Shown here: positions 12,570 to 23,735 of the stretch, in pieces | How the letters are laid out: every line of letters begins with the position of its first letter | Numbering within the stretch: position 1 is the stretch's first letter | Made by a program: the position numbers and the translations under genes | Notes under the pieces: generated by a model | Seen by the model: only the letters and a program-made list of their open reading frames with translations | Databases searched by the model: none | What the model was told of the DNA's origin: nothing | NCBI GenBank assembly: GCA_021186555.1 | Contig: JAJKFL010000014.1 | Location: forward strand, 35,212,033 to 35,276,032 | DNA length: 64,000 nt | Source: Reticulitermes speratus | Lineage: Eukaryota > Arthropoda > Insecta > Blattodea > Rhinotermitidae | Direction: 5' to 3'

Positions 12570-13645
12570 GCGTGTGGGTCTGTATGTTACGTTACTACTG
12601 CATGTGCGTATGTTATGTTAATGCTGTATGTGTGTATGTTACGTTACTACTGTATGTATGTATGTTACGTTAGTACTGTATGTGTGTATGTTACGTTACT
12701 ACTGTATGTGTGTATGTTACGTTACTACTGTATGTGTGTATGTTACGTTACTACTGTATGTGTGTATGTTACGTTACTACTGTATGTGTGTATGTTACGT
12801 TACTACTGTATGTGTGTATGTTACGTTACTACTGTATGTGTGTATGTTACGTTACTACTGTATGTGTGTATGTTACGTTACTACTGTATGTGTGTATGTT
12901 ACGTTACTACTGTATGTGTGTATGTTACGTTACTACTGTATGTGTGTATGTTACGTTACTACTGTATGTATGTATGTTACGTTAGTACTGTATGTGTGTA
13001 TGTTACGTTACTACTGTATGTGTGTATGTTACGTTACTACTGTATGTGTGTATGTTACGTTACTACTGTATGTGTGTATGTTACGTTACTACTGTATGTG
13101 TGTATGTTACGTTACTACTGTATGTGTGTATGTTACGTTACTACTGTATGTGTGTATGTTACGTTACTACTGTATGTGTGTATGTTACGTTACTACTGCT
13201 ATGTGCGTATGTTATGTTAATGCTGTATGTGTGTATGTTACGTTACTACTGTATGTATGTATGTTACGTTAGTACTGTATGTGTGTATGTTACGTTACTA
13301 CTGTATGTATGTGTATGTTACGTTACTACTGTATGTGTGTATGTTACGTTACTACTGTATGTATGTATGTTTACGTTACTACTGTATGTGTGTATGTTAC
13401 GTTACTACTGTATGTGTGTATGTTACGTTACTACTGTATAGTGTGTATGTTACGTTATACTGTATGTGTGTATGTTACGTTACTACTGTATGTGTGTATG
13501 TTACGTTACTACTGTATATGTGTATGTTACGTTACTACTAGTTGTGTGTTGTATGTTACGTTACTACTGTATGTGTGTATGTTACGTTACTACTGTATGT
13601 GTGTATGTTATGTTACGGTTTATGACTTAACTGTATGTGTGTATT
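12570..13645 (+). repeat. 26-bp tandem array (about 40 units)
   Basis: The core unit is GTATGTTACGTTACTACTG followed by TATGTGT, repeated with a 26-bp period. Variant units give a higher-order pattern: a block with GTGCGTATGTTATGTTAATG and then GTATGTATGTATGTTACGTTAGTACTG-like units occurs at about 12599-12678 and again at about 13196-13276. Units after about 13290 carry small insertions and deletions, consistent with decay at one edge. Because the core unit has no stop in any frame on this strand and 3 x 26 = 78, all three frames stay open for up to 214 codons, giving Tyr/Cys/Val-rich peptides. These are artefacts and not evidence of a gene. Confidence 0.95.
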
Positions 13646-16329
13646 AGCACGCGTGCATGGGGTCCACAATCAGTCGGTAGCGCTCGAGATTCGAATTCGG
13701 GACTTCTCCACCAGAATAAAATAATTTTCCAGGTTTCTTTTCCATCCTCCCATGCAAGTACTGGGATATTACCTGAAATTAAGGAAGACATGTTCTTCTA
13801 CACCATTTCCAACAGCGTCATTACATAAGCTGTAAATAACCTACATAAACCTGTTTTCACTTATTCAGTCACATCAACATTTACCTTCTTATTTCTTCCT
13901 TTGTTGTACTGTTATGCTTCGTCACATGTATTGTTGGTTTCTTATTATTCACTGCCGCAAATTCCCCCTGCCCTTACCCGTTCCTTGCATATGTGACCGT
14001 CATATCTCTCCGTTAGTCGTCGTGTTTCAACTAAGGTACCACTGGGAAGATTTTGCAGAAACTTGACATGAACGTTATGCCCCTAGAGGCCACTCGAAAT
14101 GTACAAGTCTTCAGTTGTTAGAGTCGATAACATAAATTTGGTAGACTTGCGAATTTGTGAGGTGGGACCCACTCTACCGCAACTACCGAAATGCAGTAAC
14201 CGTGATAACAATACGTATATGAAGCACAGTAATAAGTATCGTGGTAACGGCAGTAGTAGTAGCCGTGGTAATGGCAGCAACAGAAGTAAAGGCTTCAGAA
14301 TGATAAGGTAAAACTGTGTGCATTGCGGTATGGGCTACAGCTTTGGAACTGTATTTGTAACGTTAAACCTCATTGGATATTCTTCCGATACTTTGCGAGG
14401 TTTCAGGTTGTCACGGCCGTGACTATAAAGACTATTGCCTTCTGGGTTGTGACAGCGTAAAATCCAGTAAAACTTTACAAGTGAACACGTTCCTCTGAAA
14501 CGTCAGTAAATTGCCACGATACTGTATGGCGTTATATCCAGGACATAACATTTGCCTTCGTCCTCTTCCTACCTTATCATGATATCCTATTCAGCCTAGT
14601 TTTATCCTCTTCTGGTTTACGTCTCCCTCCTTCATCCTATTCAGTCTCCTTCCTCTTCACGTATTCCTATATTGCCATTCCTACTCTTCTTCCCCATTCT
14701 TTACGTCCTCCTCTACTAGCTCCTTTACCTTCTCTGTTAATGGCCGTTCATAACCATCCCGTTTGGTTTATAGGGCTTGAAAGTAAATTGGTTGCAGCTC
14801 CAAATTCCTGCAGAATGCAGTGAAAAAATCCTCTTTGCCTGACGGAACTCATTTAGCTCTTCAACGCGTGAAGAAAAAAACGCTGCAGATTCAGTTTACA
14901 GTTACATGAATCGTAGGTCCAAGAGTTTCATGAAACTAACTTCTAATAAAATACCTGTATGTTATCCTCAAACCTGCCTTAAATTTTTCCAACTGCTGTT
15001 TCTAAAATAAATTTCCGCACCAAAATTCGATACACAAATTTTTCTTCTTCCATATAAGTTACAGGTGAAGCCAACCGAACACAACAACAACAACAACACA
15101 AATATAACAACTGACGAATGTGAGCAGAGCGTGACCCTTCTGGCATTTTCGCTATATTTTTGTCCCGAGATATTAAATTCGTGAATACTTTAGACAAATT
15201 CAGTACATAACACACAAAGTAAGATTTTTCCATTTCTTAACAACAGATGTATAGACTACCGTCATCATCATCTTCATCTTATCCTCAGCGGGAAGATTTA
15301 TAGTCGAATTTATTCGACGTTGATACTCAGCGTTTAAAATCGATGATGTTCGATGCTCAACTGTTTCTTCGTCCTCAGCTCGTAACTCACAGTCACCACA
15401 GACAGGAAATGTACGACTAACATAAGAGCGTGGCGCGTAAATGTGTTTGCATTCTGGACCCTTCTCATATGGTCATACCAATTAACCCACTGGGGCTTAT
15501 GCGTTTTGTGCCGTTGACAATTACACGTGTATCGTACAATGTTCCTACTATTATTACGGTACGTTAGTATGTTCCTTTTAAGAACTTATTGTTTCATGTC
15601 TGCGTAGATTAGGTTTATGACATATATATCGGTCATTAATGAGCTCAAAGTTAAGCCCGTCGAAATATTTTGTAGCGTCTGAAGTAGAAACGATATTTCG
15701 TACTTAATTTATAGGTATGTTCATAAATTGTCTGCAAACAAAATTTCGTATTCTTAGATGTAAGCAACAAATGTTAAAATACTGCAATTGCTCGTTTTTA
15801 TTTTACGTAACAATGCAACATGAAACTGCATGAAAAAACAGACTGCATGCATACATGAAAACTTGATTTTAGGTCACACCACAATAAATCTCAAATGCCG
15901 TGTGTGTGGCACTGTAATATGTAATTGCACTCAAATATGAAGCAATAGATATTAAATGTTATGGCCGTATTTTTTGCTTAAATTACCCGTCATGCAAAAT
16001 GCATGTTAATCTCGAAGTTTCAGCACTTGGAAGAGAATAAGCATTAAATACTACGAGGGTGTATTTGTATTTCTACCTTTATTTCCTGTATGATATAGCA
16101 TTTTTGACGCATGTTATGTTGGATCATCCATGGCTTGTCTGGCTCTGCTGCAGTGTTTGTAATGGTATTGTAAACGGCATGATTTTCTGTAAAAATGTAT
16201 TAAGTATTAAATTTTTGTGATTTTCTACAATTTATATCCGAAACTTTTATCGATACAAGAATGATTCGCTTAGATATTGTCATAAATTTACGTAGGTCTT
16301 ATTGTACATTGCCTGATATTTTTGCCTGG
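13646..16329. other. No gene recognised; short simple repeats
   Basis: Holds a weak AGT/GGT trinucleotide-rich patch near 14230-14285 and a short (AAC)n run near 15080-15100. Open frames are short and unrecognised. No mobile element boundaries were seen. Confidence 0.45.
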
Positions 16330-16475
16330 TTTTAACGGACTTCGAATTTTCTCGACAGATTCTTGTATCCTTCGATATAAATTTTCATGGAAATGCTTCC
16401 AGTGGGAGCTGAATTGTTCCATGCGGACACACACGACGAGGCTAATAGTCTTTTTCCGCAACTTTTGCAAGTGCG
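16330..16475 (-). repeat. Dispersed repeat R1 fragment
   Basis: On the minus strand it carries GACTATTAGCC, then GTCCGCATGGAACAATTC and CTCCCACTGGAAGC, then TCTGTCGAGAAAA. The blocks are in the same order as in the longer copies at 7265 and 61735. A second fragment follows at 16640-16790 in the same orientation. Confidence 0.65.
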
Positions 16476-16639
16476 ACTAAAGTTTGCTTGTTGAGTCTCG
16501 GCGGTTACATCACAGAGAAAACAGCCTGTCTCAAGTATGGAAAGAACCTTGGCGAGAGATCGTAAATGCACGTACGTCCTCGTGTAAATTGTCTTATATT
16601 GATTTTCCGGTTTAGGCCAAAATCAGAATATATTGACAC

Positions 16640-16790
16640 AAATTTATTAAAAATCCCAAATAGGAAATTTCACGAAAATACGTCAGGTGGGAGTTGCAGT
16701 TTTCCATGGCACGGACAAAGAGACGGACAGATACGACGCAGCTAATAGTCGCTCTTCGCGATCGCCTTTATAAGGCACCTAGAAGCCACA
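16640..16790 (-). repeat. Dispersed repeat R1 fragment
   Basis: The minus strand shows AGAGCGACTATTAGCTGCGT, then TCTGTCCGTCTCTTTGTCCG, CCATGGAAAACTGC and ACGTATTTTCGTGAAATTT. This is the R1 block order with more divergence. Confidence 0.6.
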
Positions 16791-17472
16791 GCCTTGGCTA
16801 TGAAATACGAAAACCTCTTTGTCGTTAGATACAGTATAACGTCTTGCTAAAAAAAGGAACGTAACTTGGGTTGTATTAGGGAGGTGTCTGGTTCAGTCCT
16901 CGGCCGGAATACCGGCTATCCTTACTGATGTTTGTTGCGATATTTTTTTAGTGATGCCGGGCAAAGTCCGACATACAGACACACTCGACGTACGCAACAG
17001 TTAGGTTCCGGACGATCCGGCCCAAAACATATTTTGTGCTAGTCGGAATTTGGTATACCTTTAGTCAACTACGTACGTATATACGAAAAATCCAGTTGAA
17101 ATCCACTGGAATCTGAACGGCCGCAGCCGCCCGTGTTATCGCCCATCAGTATTCTTCCACCACCTTCTTCTCATTGCGCTTTTATTTACGCAAGGAAAAA
17201 TTCAACTCGCTTTTAAAAAATATTACTACTCTAAAACTGTGTAAGTATGGAATTGCGGGACTTGAAATTACGTAAGTCGGTGAAGTTCTGTGCACAGTAA
17301 TTAGGCTGTGACCGATTTCGTTCAAATCAAAGTCCTTTCCAGTTTATCAGTCACCCTAACATACATCTCTACAGAGTCCCAGTTACTAGCATCATTGTTG
17401 AGTAACACCAATGAAAATGCATTTTCCGGCTATGGATGTGCTTCTCGCCGGGGGGACTTTAAACTTGTAATT
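16791..17472. other. No gene; possible SINE trace
   Basis: A stretch near 16890-16925 (GTCTGGTTCAGTCCTCGGCC) weakly resembles a B-box. No A-box, tail or duplication supports a SINE call. The rest is featureless. Confidence 0.35.
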
Positions 17473-17484
17473 AATCATGATATT

Positions 17485-17889
17485 TTTTTATGGCTCGACA
17501 GCCCTATATGGGCCTGGGCCTGGGCCTTCTCGTTTTCGTCGAGGTTTCATGATCACACATTTGAGACACACCACAGTCGGTAGGACTCCCCTGGACGAGG
17601 GACCAGCTCGTCGCAGAGACCTCTACCTGACAACACACAACACTCACAAGAGACAGACATCCATGCCCCCGGTGTGGTTTTTTTTTTTTGCCTGTCCGGG
17701 GTTTTTTCCCTTTTTAACCATTTTTGTACTGTTTAAATCCTTTCGTCCTTCATGTCACTGTACGTTCCATACTACCGTCCTTACAAACACAACACAAACA
17801 TCCATGCCCCGGCGGGATTCGAACCCACAATCCCAGTAAGCGAACGGCCGCAGACCCACACCTTAGACCGCACGGCCACTGGGATCGGC
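17485..17889 (-). mobile_element. Composite family A SINE (tRNA-Leu-like head)
   Basis: Bounded by a perfect 12-bp target duplication, AATCATGATATT, at 17473-17484 and 17890-17901. The 3' end is the poly-T at 17485-17489 on the plus strand (poly-A on the minus), and the head, at 17810-17889, has a B-box (GGGATTCGAACCC on the plus strand) and a GTGGCCGTGCGGTCTAAGG A-box on the minus strand. It is about 405 bp, against about 260 bp for the other family A copies. The segment with ACATCCATGCCCC occurs twice, at about 17655 and 17800, separated by about 120 bp of T-rich sequence not found in the other copies. One duplication around the whole means it either moved as a composite or gained the extra segment later. 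Confidence 0.9.
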
Positions 17890-17901
17890 AATCATGATAT
17901 T

Positions 17902-18680
17902 ACTACTAACATATTCCCAGTTTCTGCTACTTTAACGAGAGAAGATTAGATATTGTTACTTACAATCCTATATAAACGCTCTACAATATTTCCTTATCAC
18001 ACAATTATTGAATTAAAAAACCTTTTAAACTGGTGTGAGAACTGACATTTCATCTTGTCTCACTTACAGGCAATAATAAACGTTTGTGCTGTAGAATAGC
18101 ATTTTGATTTGCACTGCTTGTGACTCTCTGTGGTTTTTTCTTTGACAGAGCGTGTTTGCCTTAAAGAAGTCAGAGTGCAGATACATCCCAATCTGCCATA
18201 ACTATCAGTTCTTTTCGTGCAGCACCCATTGTCTGATTACTTAGTATAAGATTGCCTCACGTCTGGGGAATCTGGATGCTAAGATGAATTTCCATTTAGT
18301 TACAAATAAATATTACAAAAAAAAAATTCGTCTTGTTAGTTCCTTAGTTCATTCAACAATTCATCATTTGCACAGGAGGAAGGAAATAGCTTTGTGCTGC
18401 TGTAAGTTCCGTGTGTCTGCGGGTGGCAAACGACAAAGAAACTCAGTACTCTCCTGCGCTCTCCCAGATTTTTCTTCGGATTTTTGGATCGTGTTTGGCT
18501 AAATAACGGCAGATATTTAGAATATCTCCCATACGAACACTTTGACTATATTGTTGCTGCCAATTTTGCTTCCTATTGCATTTGTCTGCTTTTATAGTGT
18601 AGCCTACTGTACGTAAGAGATAAATTATAAATAATAAGGTGACATTATGTGAGTTTTCTCTATTTCCAAGACTCATTGCT
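17902..18680. other. No gene recognised
   Basis: Short open frames only; contains an A9 run near 18318. Nothing recognisable. Confidence 0.4.
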
Positions 18681-18692
18681 CTAGAACAGATA

Positions 18693-18984
18693 AATGTAAA
18701 GTCTACCCTAGAACTGGCCATGAAGGCCCGGAAGGGGAGTAGAGTTATAGCTCTACTCTTTCTTTCACCTCGGCGCTAGATGAGAGGGGAGGGGGAGTGA
18801 TCAACACCACGTCCCGGCCGCTTTACCCTCGGGAAAGAGACCCGTAACCATTATACAGGAAGTTGGATGGGCCCCAGGGCCGGTCCGGAAGGGTGCGGAA
18901 AACCTCACCCCCACCGGGATTCGATCCCCGGACCCACTAGCCCGTAGCGAGTCGCTATGCCGACCACGCTATCCTGGCCCACTA
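18693..18984 (-). mobile_element. tRNA-derived SINE, family B, full length
   Basis: The same architecture as the copy at 2906: minus-strand head with a GGGGATCGAATCCC B-box, the plus-strand body motif CAACACCACGTCCCGGCCGC shared with it, and a degraded GGTAAA-type tail at the plus-strand left end. The target duplication is 11/12, CTAGAACAGATA at 18681-18692 and CTAGAGCAGATA at 18985-18996. Confidence 0.88.
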
Positions 18985-19191
18985 CTAGAGCAGATACAAA
19001 CTTATTTATTTTTTAGATTTGAAGTGCTCGCGGCGATGAGTATGAAGCTGTCTGTCCTATGGGGTGTGATGCCGAATAATCTGGTATGTGGCGACTTTTC
19101 GGAGGAAATTTCTGCTCCTGTCTTCAGGATTTTCCTCCACAGACGAAGCAGTTTATTTTCTGTGAGTTCAGTTATAATCAATGGCGCTACG

Positions 19192-20665
19192 GACCTCCCG
19201 TTCTTGTGGCGATACATATTAATTGAGTCCTAGACCTCCCGTTATTGTGACGTTACAGAACAATGCAGCCCTAGACCTCCCGTTATTGTGACGTTACAGA
19301 AAAATGCAGCCCTAGACCTCCCGTTATTGTGACGTTACAGAACAATGCAACCCTAGACCTCCCGTTATTGTGACGTTACAGAACAATGCAGCCCTAGACC
19401 TCCCGTTATTGTGACGTTACAGAACAATGCAGCCCTAAACCTCCCGTTATGGTGACGTTACAGAACAATGCAGCCCTAGACCTCCCGTTATTGTAACGTT
19501 ACAGAACAATGCAGCCCTAAACCTCCCGTTATTGTGACGTTACAGAACAATGCAGCCCTAGACCTCCCGTTATTGTGACGTTACAGAACAATGCAGCCCT
19601 AAACCTCCCGTTATTGTGACGTTACAGAACAATGCAGCCCTAGACCTCCCGTTATTGTGACGTTACAGAACAATGCAGCCCTAAACCTCCCGTTATGGTG
19701 ACGTTACAGAACAATGCAGCCCTAGACCTCCCGTTATTGTGACGTTACAGAACAATGCAGCCCTAGACCTCCCGTTATTGTGACGTTACAGAACAATGCA
19801 GCCCTAGACCTCCCGTTATTGTGACGTTACAGAACAATGCAGCCCTAAACCTCCCGTTATTGTGACGTTACAGAACAATGCAGCCCTAGACCTCCTGCTA
19901 CAGATAATTATTTTTAAGACCAATACAGCCCTATATCTCTCGTTAATGTAACGCTACGGACCAATTCCGTCCAAGACCTGCCGTTATTGTGGCGCTACAG
20001 AACAATGCAGCCCTAGACCTCCCGTTATTGTGACGTTACAGAACAATGCAGCCCTAGACCTCCCGTTATTGTGACGTTACAGAACAATGCAGCCCTAGAC
20101 CTCCCGTTATTGTGACGTTACAGAACAATGCAGCCCTAAACCTCCCGTTATTGTGACGTTACAGAACAATGCAGCCCTAGACCTCCTGCTACAGATAATT
20201 ATTTTTAAGACCAATACAGCCCTATATCTCTCGTTAATGTAACGCTACGGACCAATTCCGTCCAAGACCTGCCGTTATTGTGGCGCTACAGAACAATGCA
20301 GCCCTAGACCTCCCGTTATTGTGACGTTACAGAACAATGCAGCCCTAGACCTCCCGTTATTGTGACGTTACAGAACAATGCAGCCCTAGACCTCCTGCTA
20401 CAGATAATTATTTTTAAGACCAATACAGCCCTATATCTCTCGTTAATGTAACGCTACGGACCAATTCCGTCCAAGACCTGCCGTTATTGTGGCGCTACAG
20501 AACAATGCAGCCCCAGATCTTCCGTTATTGTTGCGCTAAAGACAAATGGAGATGAAAACCTCTGTTATTTTTGCACTACAGATCAATGCAGCAGAAGGCC
20601 TCCATTTATTGTGGCGCTACAAACCAATGCATCCCTAGACCTCCCGTTATTGTGGTGCAACAAAT
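19192..20665 (+). repeat. 41-bp satellite with 127-bp higher-order block
   Basis: The core unit is GACCTCCCGTTATTGTGACG followed by TTACAGAACAATGCAGCCCTA. A first run of about 17 units (19192-19888) is very homogeneous. A diverged 127-bp block, beginning GACCTCCTGCTACAGATAAT, then occurs three times (19889-20015, 20180-20306, 20389-20515), separated by exactly four and two core units. Units after 20516 are strongly diverged and mark the array edge. There are about 35 unit equivalents in all. The homogeneous interior and decayed right edge suggest amplification by unequal exchange, including the variant block. Confidence 0.96.
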
Positions 20666-21234
20666 CTTGTTCATACGCCTGTGGTAATACTCCTTGGACA
20701 GGGGATCAGTCAAACACAAGTACTTTACACAACAATACAGCACGCTTTAGAAAATTTAGTACGAATACGGCAATTACTACAGCCCCTGGGCTCCTCTACA
20801 AATTCAAGTAACGGAGTTACAGTTCTTGCGCATTTCATATTAAACTCGATTGTAGCGCTCTTGATAGGACATGGAAAAATGTTTGGTCATAATATTTACA
20901 TTTTTGCCATATGGTGCTTAAAGGTTAAGCACTAATTTTATTTTCCTGTACTTGCGTATGGTTCAGAAGCATTATAGGAATTACGCTTGCACGGAACAGG
21001 GAGACGCAAGTTAATGTGCCTAGAGAAATGTGTTCATGTAATGTGCCTAGAGAAATGTGTTCATGTAATGTGCCTCTTTAAGTTGTTCGATATAAATGAA
21101 AACAAATGGCTGGAATTATTTTCGTAAAATCTTCCAAAATCAAATTGAATAAACATAACTTTAGCTGTTCTCTATTTGGTATGTGCGGAGAGACAGATGA
21201 ACGGAACACATTCGGAACGGATGCGACAGAGCTA
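20666..21234. repeat. Spacer with a 27-bp direct repeat
   Basis: Within this spacer, 21014-21075 holds 2.3 copies of a 27-bp unit starting ATGTGCCTAGAGAAATGTG. The remainder is featureless, with short unrecognised open frames. Confidence 0.6.
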
Positions 21235-21400
21235 GATAAGGCGGATATACATTCGTGCCCCGCCGTCCAGACTGGCTCTGGGACCCATCTTGCGTTATTT
21301 CCCCGGAAGTAAAGCGACCGATGCGTGAATTTGATCACTCATCTGCATCTAGTGCGAGGTTAAGAATGGCTGGAGCTATGCCTCCATGTTCCTTCTGTAC
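21235..21400 (+). mobile_element. SINE family B fragment, head missing
   Basis: Plus-strand blocks GGCTCTGGGACCCATCTTGC, CCCCGGAAGTAAAGCGACCG and ATCTAGTGCGAGGTTAAGAA match, in order, the reverse complement of the family B body at 18693-18984. The tRNA head is absent and the ends are not sharp. It is an older, 5'-truncated copy. Confidence 0.6.
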
Positions 21401-21679
21401 CTTTGACGAGTGCACAGGGGCAACGTTACTTTTTGCAGTTGTCCCCACAGGCATTATAAAACCTGATCTAAGTACTGCACGCCTTTGATCGCATATCCAC
21501 CGCTAATGGCGCCTTTAAAAGGCTATCATCTCCAAAGTGCAGTTATTATTATTCTCCCTGTAGTTTTATAACTCCACGCTACTTTGACAACCTGTCCCCA
21601 CCCACTGTATACACACTTCCTTTTCATCTCTTCCTGTACGTAGTGGTCTAATATCAACAATGTCTTTATTATAGAACGT

Positions 21680-21860
21680 CGAGACAAAGTGGCTAGGACT
21701 TCAGCACTGTATTCGGGAGATCCGTGGTTCAAATCTCGGCCTAGAGACCAGCTGTCATGAATAATATTATCGTGGCTTTCGTTAGTTTCAGGGTAATGTT
21801 ATTCCACGTTATCAGAGAATAATACAGATCTATCATTAATTGCCGCTTCTGTACTTCTGT
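21680..21860 (+). mobile_element. Degenerate SINE-like relic, family D
   Basis: GTGGTTCAAATCTCGGCC resembles a B-box and follows an AGTGGCTAGGACTTCAGCAC region that could be an A-box. Similar arrangements are at 42620-42830 (plus, GGTTCAAATCTCGCG) and 35700-36020 (minus, GGGTTCACATCTCGGCCC). The three share a following TTATTTTGTGA-like stretch in two cases. No tail or duplication is visible, so this is tentative. Confidence 0.45.
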
Positions 21861-21974
21861 TGCCTTGCCATTCAGTGTTCTTGTCTATGTTACAGTGTAT
21901 CCGTGGTTTAACCAGACTTCTTTTTTTACAAATCCAAACTTATTCTTCTGAATACGTTTCATCTAAATAGATGT

Positions 21975-22435
21975 AGATTGTCCCAATTATAACGCATACA
22001 TATATGCATTATATATATAGATATGTATATATACACTCCCCGACTGAACGCAATTTCAAGTTACGCAGATCGATCTTTACGCGGTTTTAAAATAATAACA
22101 TTTTAGAAGCGCGCCGAATTTTGCCTTGACGAAATGAAAGCGGAATGAGGCGAAGGTGGGGGAAGAATACTGCTGGGCGATAACACGAGCGGCGGGGCAG
22201 TCATGCTGCAACCGAGTAAGTTCCGGTGTGTTGGAGTTTAGATTTCAACTAAACTCCCTTTTATATACATATGTAGTTGGCCATAAGTATGGACAATTAC
22301 GACTTGCTCCAGATATTTGGAAACGTAACTAGTGCGTGCATCGGGGAATGTCTCTGTATATATATATACGTATGTACTCGTGTATCAGGTATGTATATAT
22401 GTATGTATGTATGTGTGTGTATATTGCTATCCACG
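21975..22435. repeat. AT-dinucleotide tracts and a Tigger-like terminus
   Basis: TATATA-rich tracts occupy about 21990-22035 and 22355-22430, the latter with (GTAT)n. Between them, from about 22034, ACTCCCCGACTGAACGCAAT and AAGTTACGCAGATC resemble the ends of Tigger-type transposons, including the one at 58922. No opposite terminus or transposase coding was found, so only the simple repeats are firm. Confidence 0.45.
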
Positions 22436-23149
22436 TAATGAATCGCTTTCAGCATATCAAATCGTAACGTCTTTTGATCATTTAAATTAGTTTGTTAGTT
22501 GTATTGTTCTTTGCTAGTATTTTATTGTAGGGAGAAATTTAAATAGAGTCAATGATTCGTGCAAAGTTTACTACCTCGTGGGTTTTGACACTGCATAAAC
22601 TACTAGTACATGGGTACCACAGCTTAAGTCGCTGCTAGAAGAATTATATGTACCACTTCCTTTAATATTGAAATAATATGGTTTTGTCTATTTAGCCTGT
22701 TCATGAGTTTTATAACATTTTTGTAATAAACAGCGATTGTTTTCTTGTACAGCATTTGCTGTTTGGATTGCTATGGTCGATTAACAGTACTCGGAAAAGA
22801 GGGGTCGATCAGATGTGGCCTGAAATTCATGAAACTGCACGTATAGACGTGGGTATAAGAGTTTTCTGTTTGGAAAAAAACCCTCGCCCCCCCCCCCCCC
22901 GGTCACTTCTGAAGAAGCAAACACTCCGACATCCAAACTTTTGAAAAAATAATGGTCCTTTCACGATAACAATTACATCGATATATCTCGATAACTGTGT
23001 TGCTATTGAGAAAATAACTGCGTGCCCTGCTGTATTGTTCTGTAGGCTCAGATTTACGAGTGATGCTTTCATTCTCCCGTCGACTGTAAGGATCCAATTA
23101 CGCCGGTTATGAGTTCGCTAATACCAAAGGTGGCAGACGGGAGTAAAAT
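22436..23149. other. No gene; poly-C tract
   Basis: A C16 run spans about 22886-22901. Otherwise featureless, with short unrecognised open frames. Confidence 0.45.
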
Positions 23150-23430
23150 TGTCCCTGTGCCCACCATGAAGGCATTCGGAGGTCTGGAGGTATAGATAGA
23201 CATATTTTTATATAGACATATTTTTATACTCGGCACTAGATAGAAATTAGTGCTCATCTTTGCGCACCTTCAGCTTTACCCCGGGGAAGGAAGCGTCCGG
23301 TCTCTTTGAATAGGAGGCTGGGTGTGCCGCAGATCTGGTCTGGACGTTCTAGAGGAGAAATACCTTTCCCTGTCGGGAATCAAAACACAGTTACTCAGTT
23401 GTCTAGCCCGAAACCTGGTCAGACTGGAAA
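23150..23430 (-). mobile_element. SINE family B, degenerate, left arm of an inverted pair
   Basis: Carries the plus-strand body blocks CGGCACTAGATAGAAATTAG, TTTACCCCGGGGAAGG and GAGGCTGGGTGTGCCG, followed by a degraded B-box region (GTCGGGAATCAAAACAC). Its outer end, CCACCATGAAGGCAT, is inverted relative to ATGCCTTCATGGTGG at about 23706, so it forms a head-to-head pair with the copy at 23555-23735. Confidence 0.65.
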
Positions 23431-23554
23431 GATGCATAAACTAAAGTACATTGCCTTAAATTTTGCAATAATATTTATAGTGACTAGACTAGTATTTGGA
23501 CACTCTTTGGTTAGATTCCCGACTGAAGTAAAGATTTTTCTCTCCTCCAAAACG

Positions 23555-23735
23555 TCCAGACCGCCTCTGGGGCCCACCCACCTTCCTTTTTAATGGGTAC
23601 GGGGGGCGTTTACTCCGAGTGTAAAGTGGTCTGGGCGAGAAGTTGACCGCTCACCCCACCTCGTGCCGAGGTTAGGAATGAGTGAAATTGTACTTGTTCC
23701 CCCTCTATGCCTTCATGGTGGCGACAGGGACCAAT
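23555..23735 (+). mobile_element. SINE family B fragment, right arm of an inverted pair
   Basis: Plus-strand body with CCTCTGGGGCCCACCCACC, GAGTGTAAAGTGGTCTGGGC and CGTGCCGAGGTTAGGAATG, ending in ATGCCTTCATGGTGG. The tRNA head is missing. The terminal 25 bp or so mirror 23150-23178. No target duplication was identified. Confidence 0.65.

Noticed and set aside
13230-13645. CRISPR-like array in the tandem repeats
   Set aside because: Units are contiguous 26-bp repeats without unique spacers; the context is eukaryotic.
12615-13647. Open frames of 101-214 codons in the 26-bp array
   Set aside because: They exist in all three frames because the repeat unit has no stops; no domain, start context or codon bias is present.
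16890-16930. SINE head near GTCTGGTTCAGTCCTCGG
   Set aside because: Only a weak B-box-like string; no A-box, body, tail or duplication.
22034-22230. A complete Tigger element starting at CTCCCCGACTGAACGC
   Set aside because: Only one terminus-like sequence is visible and there is no coding remnant nearby.
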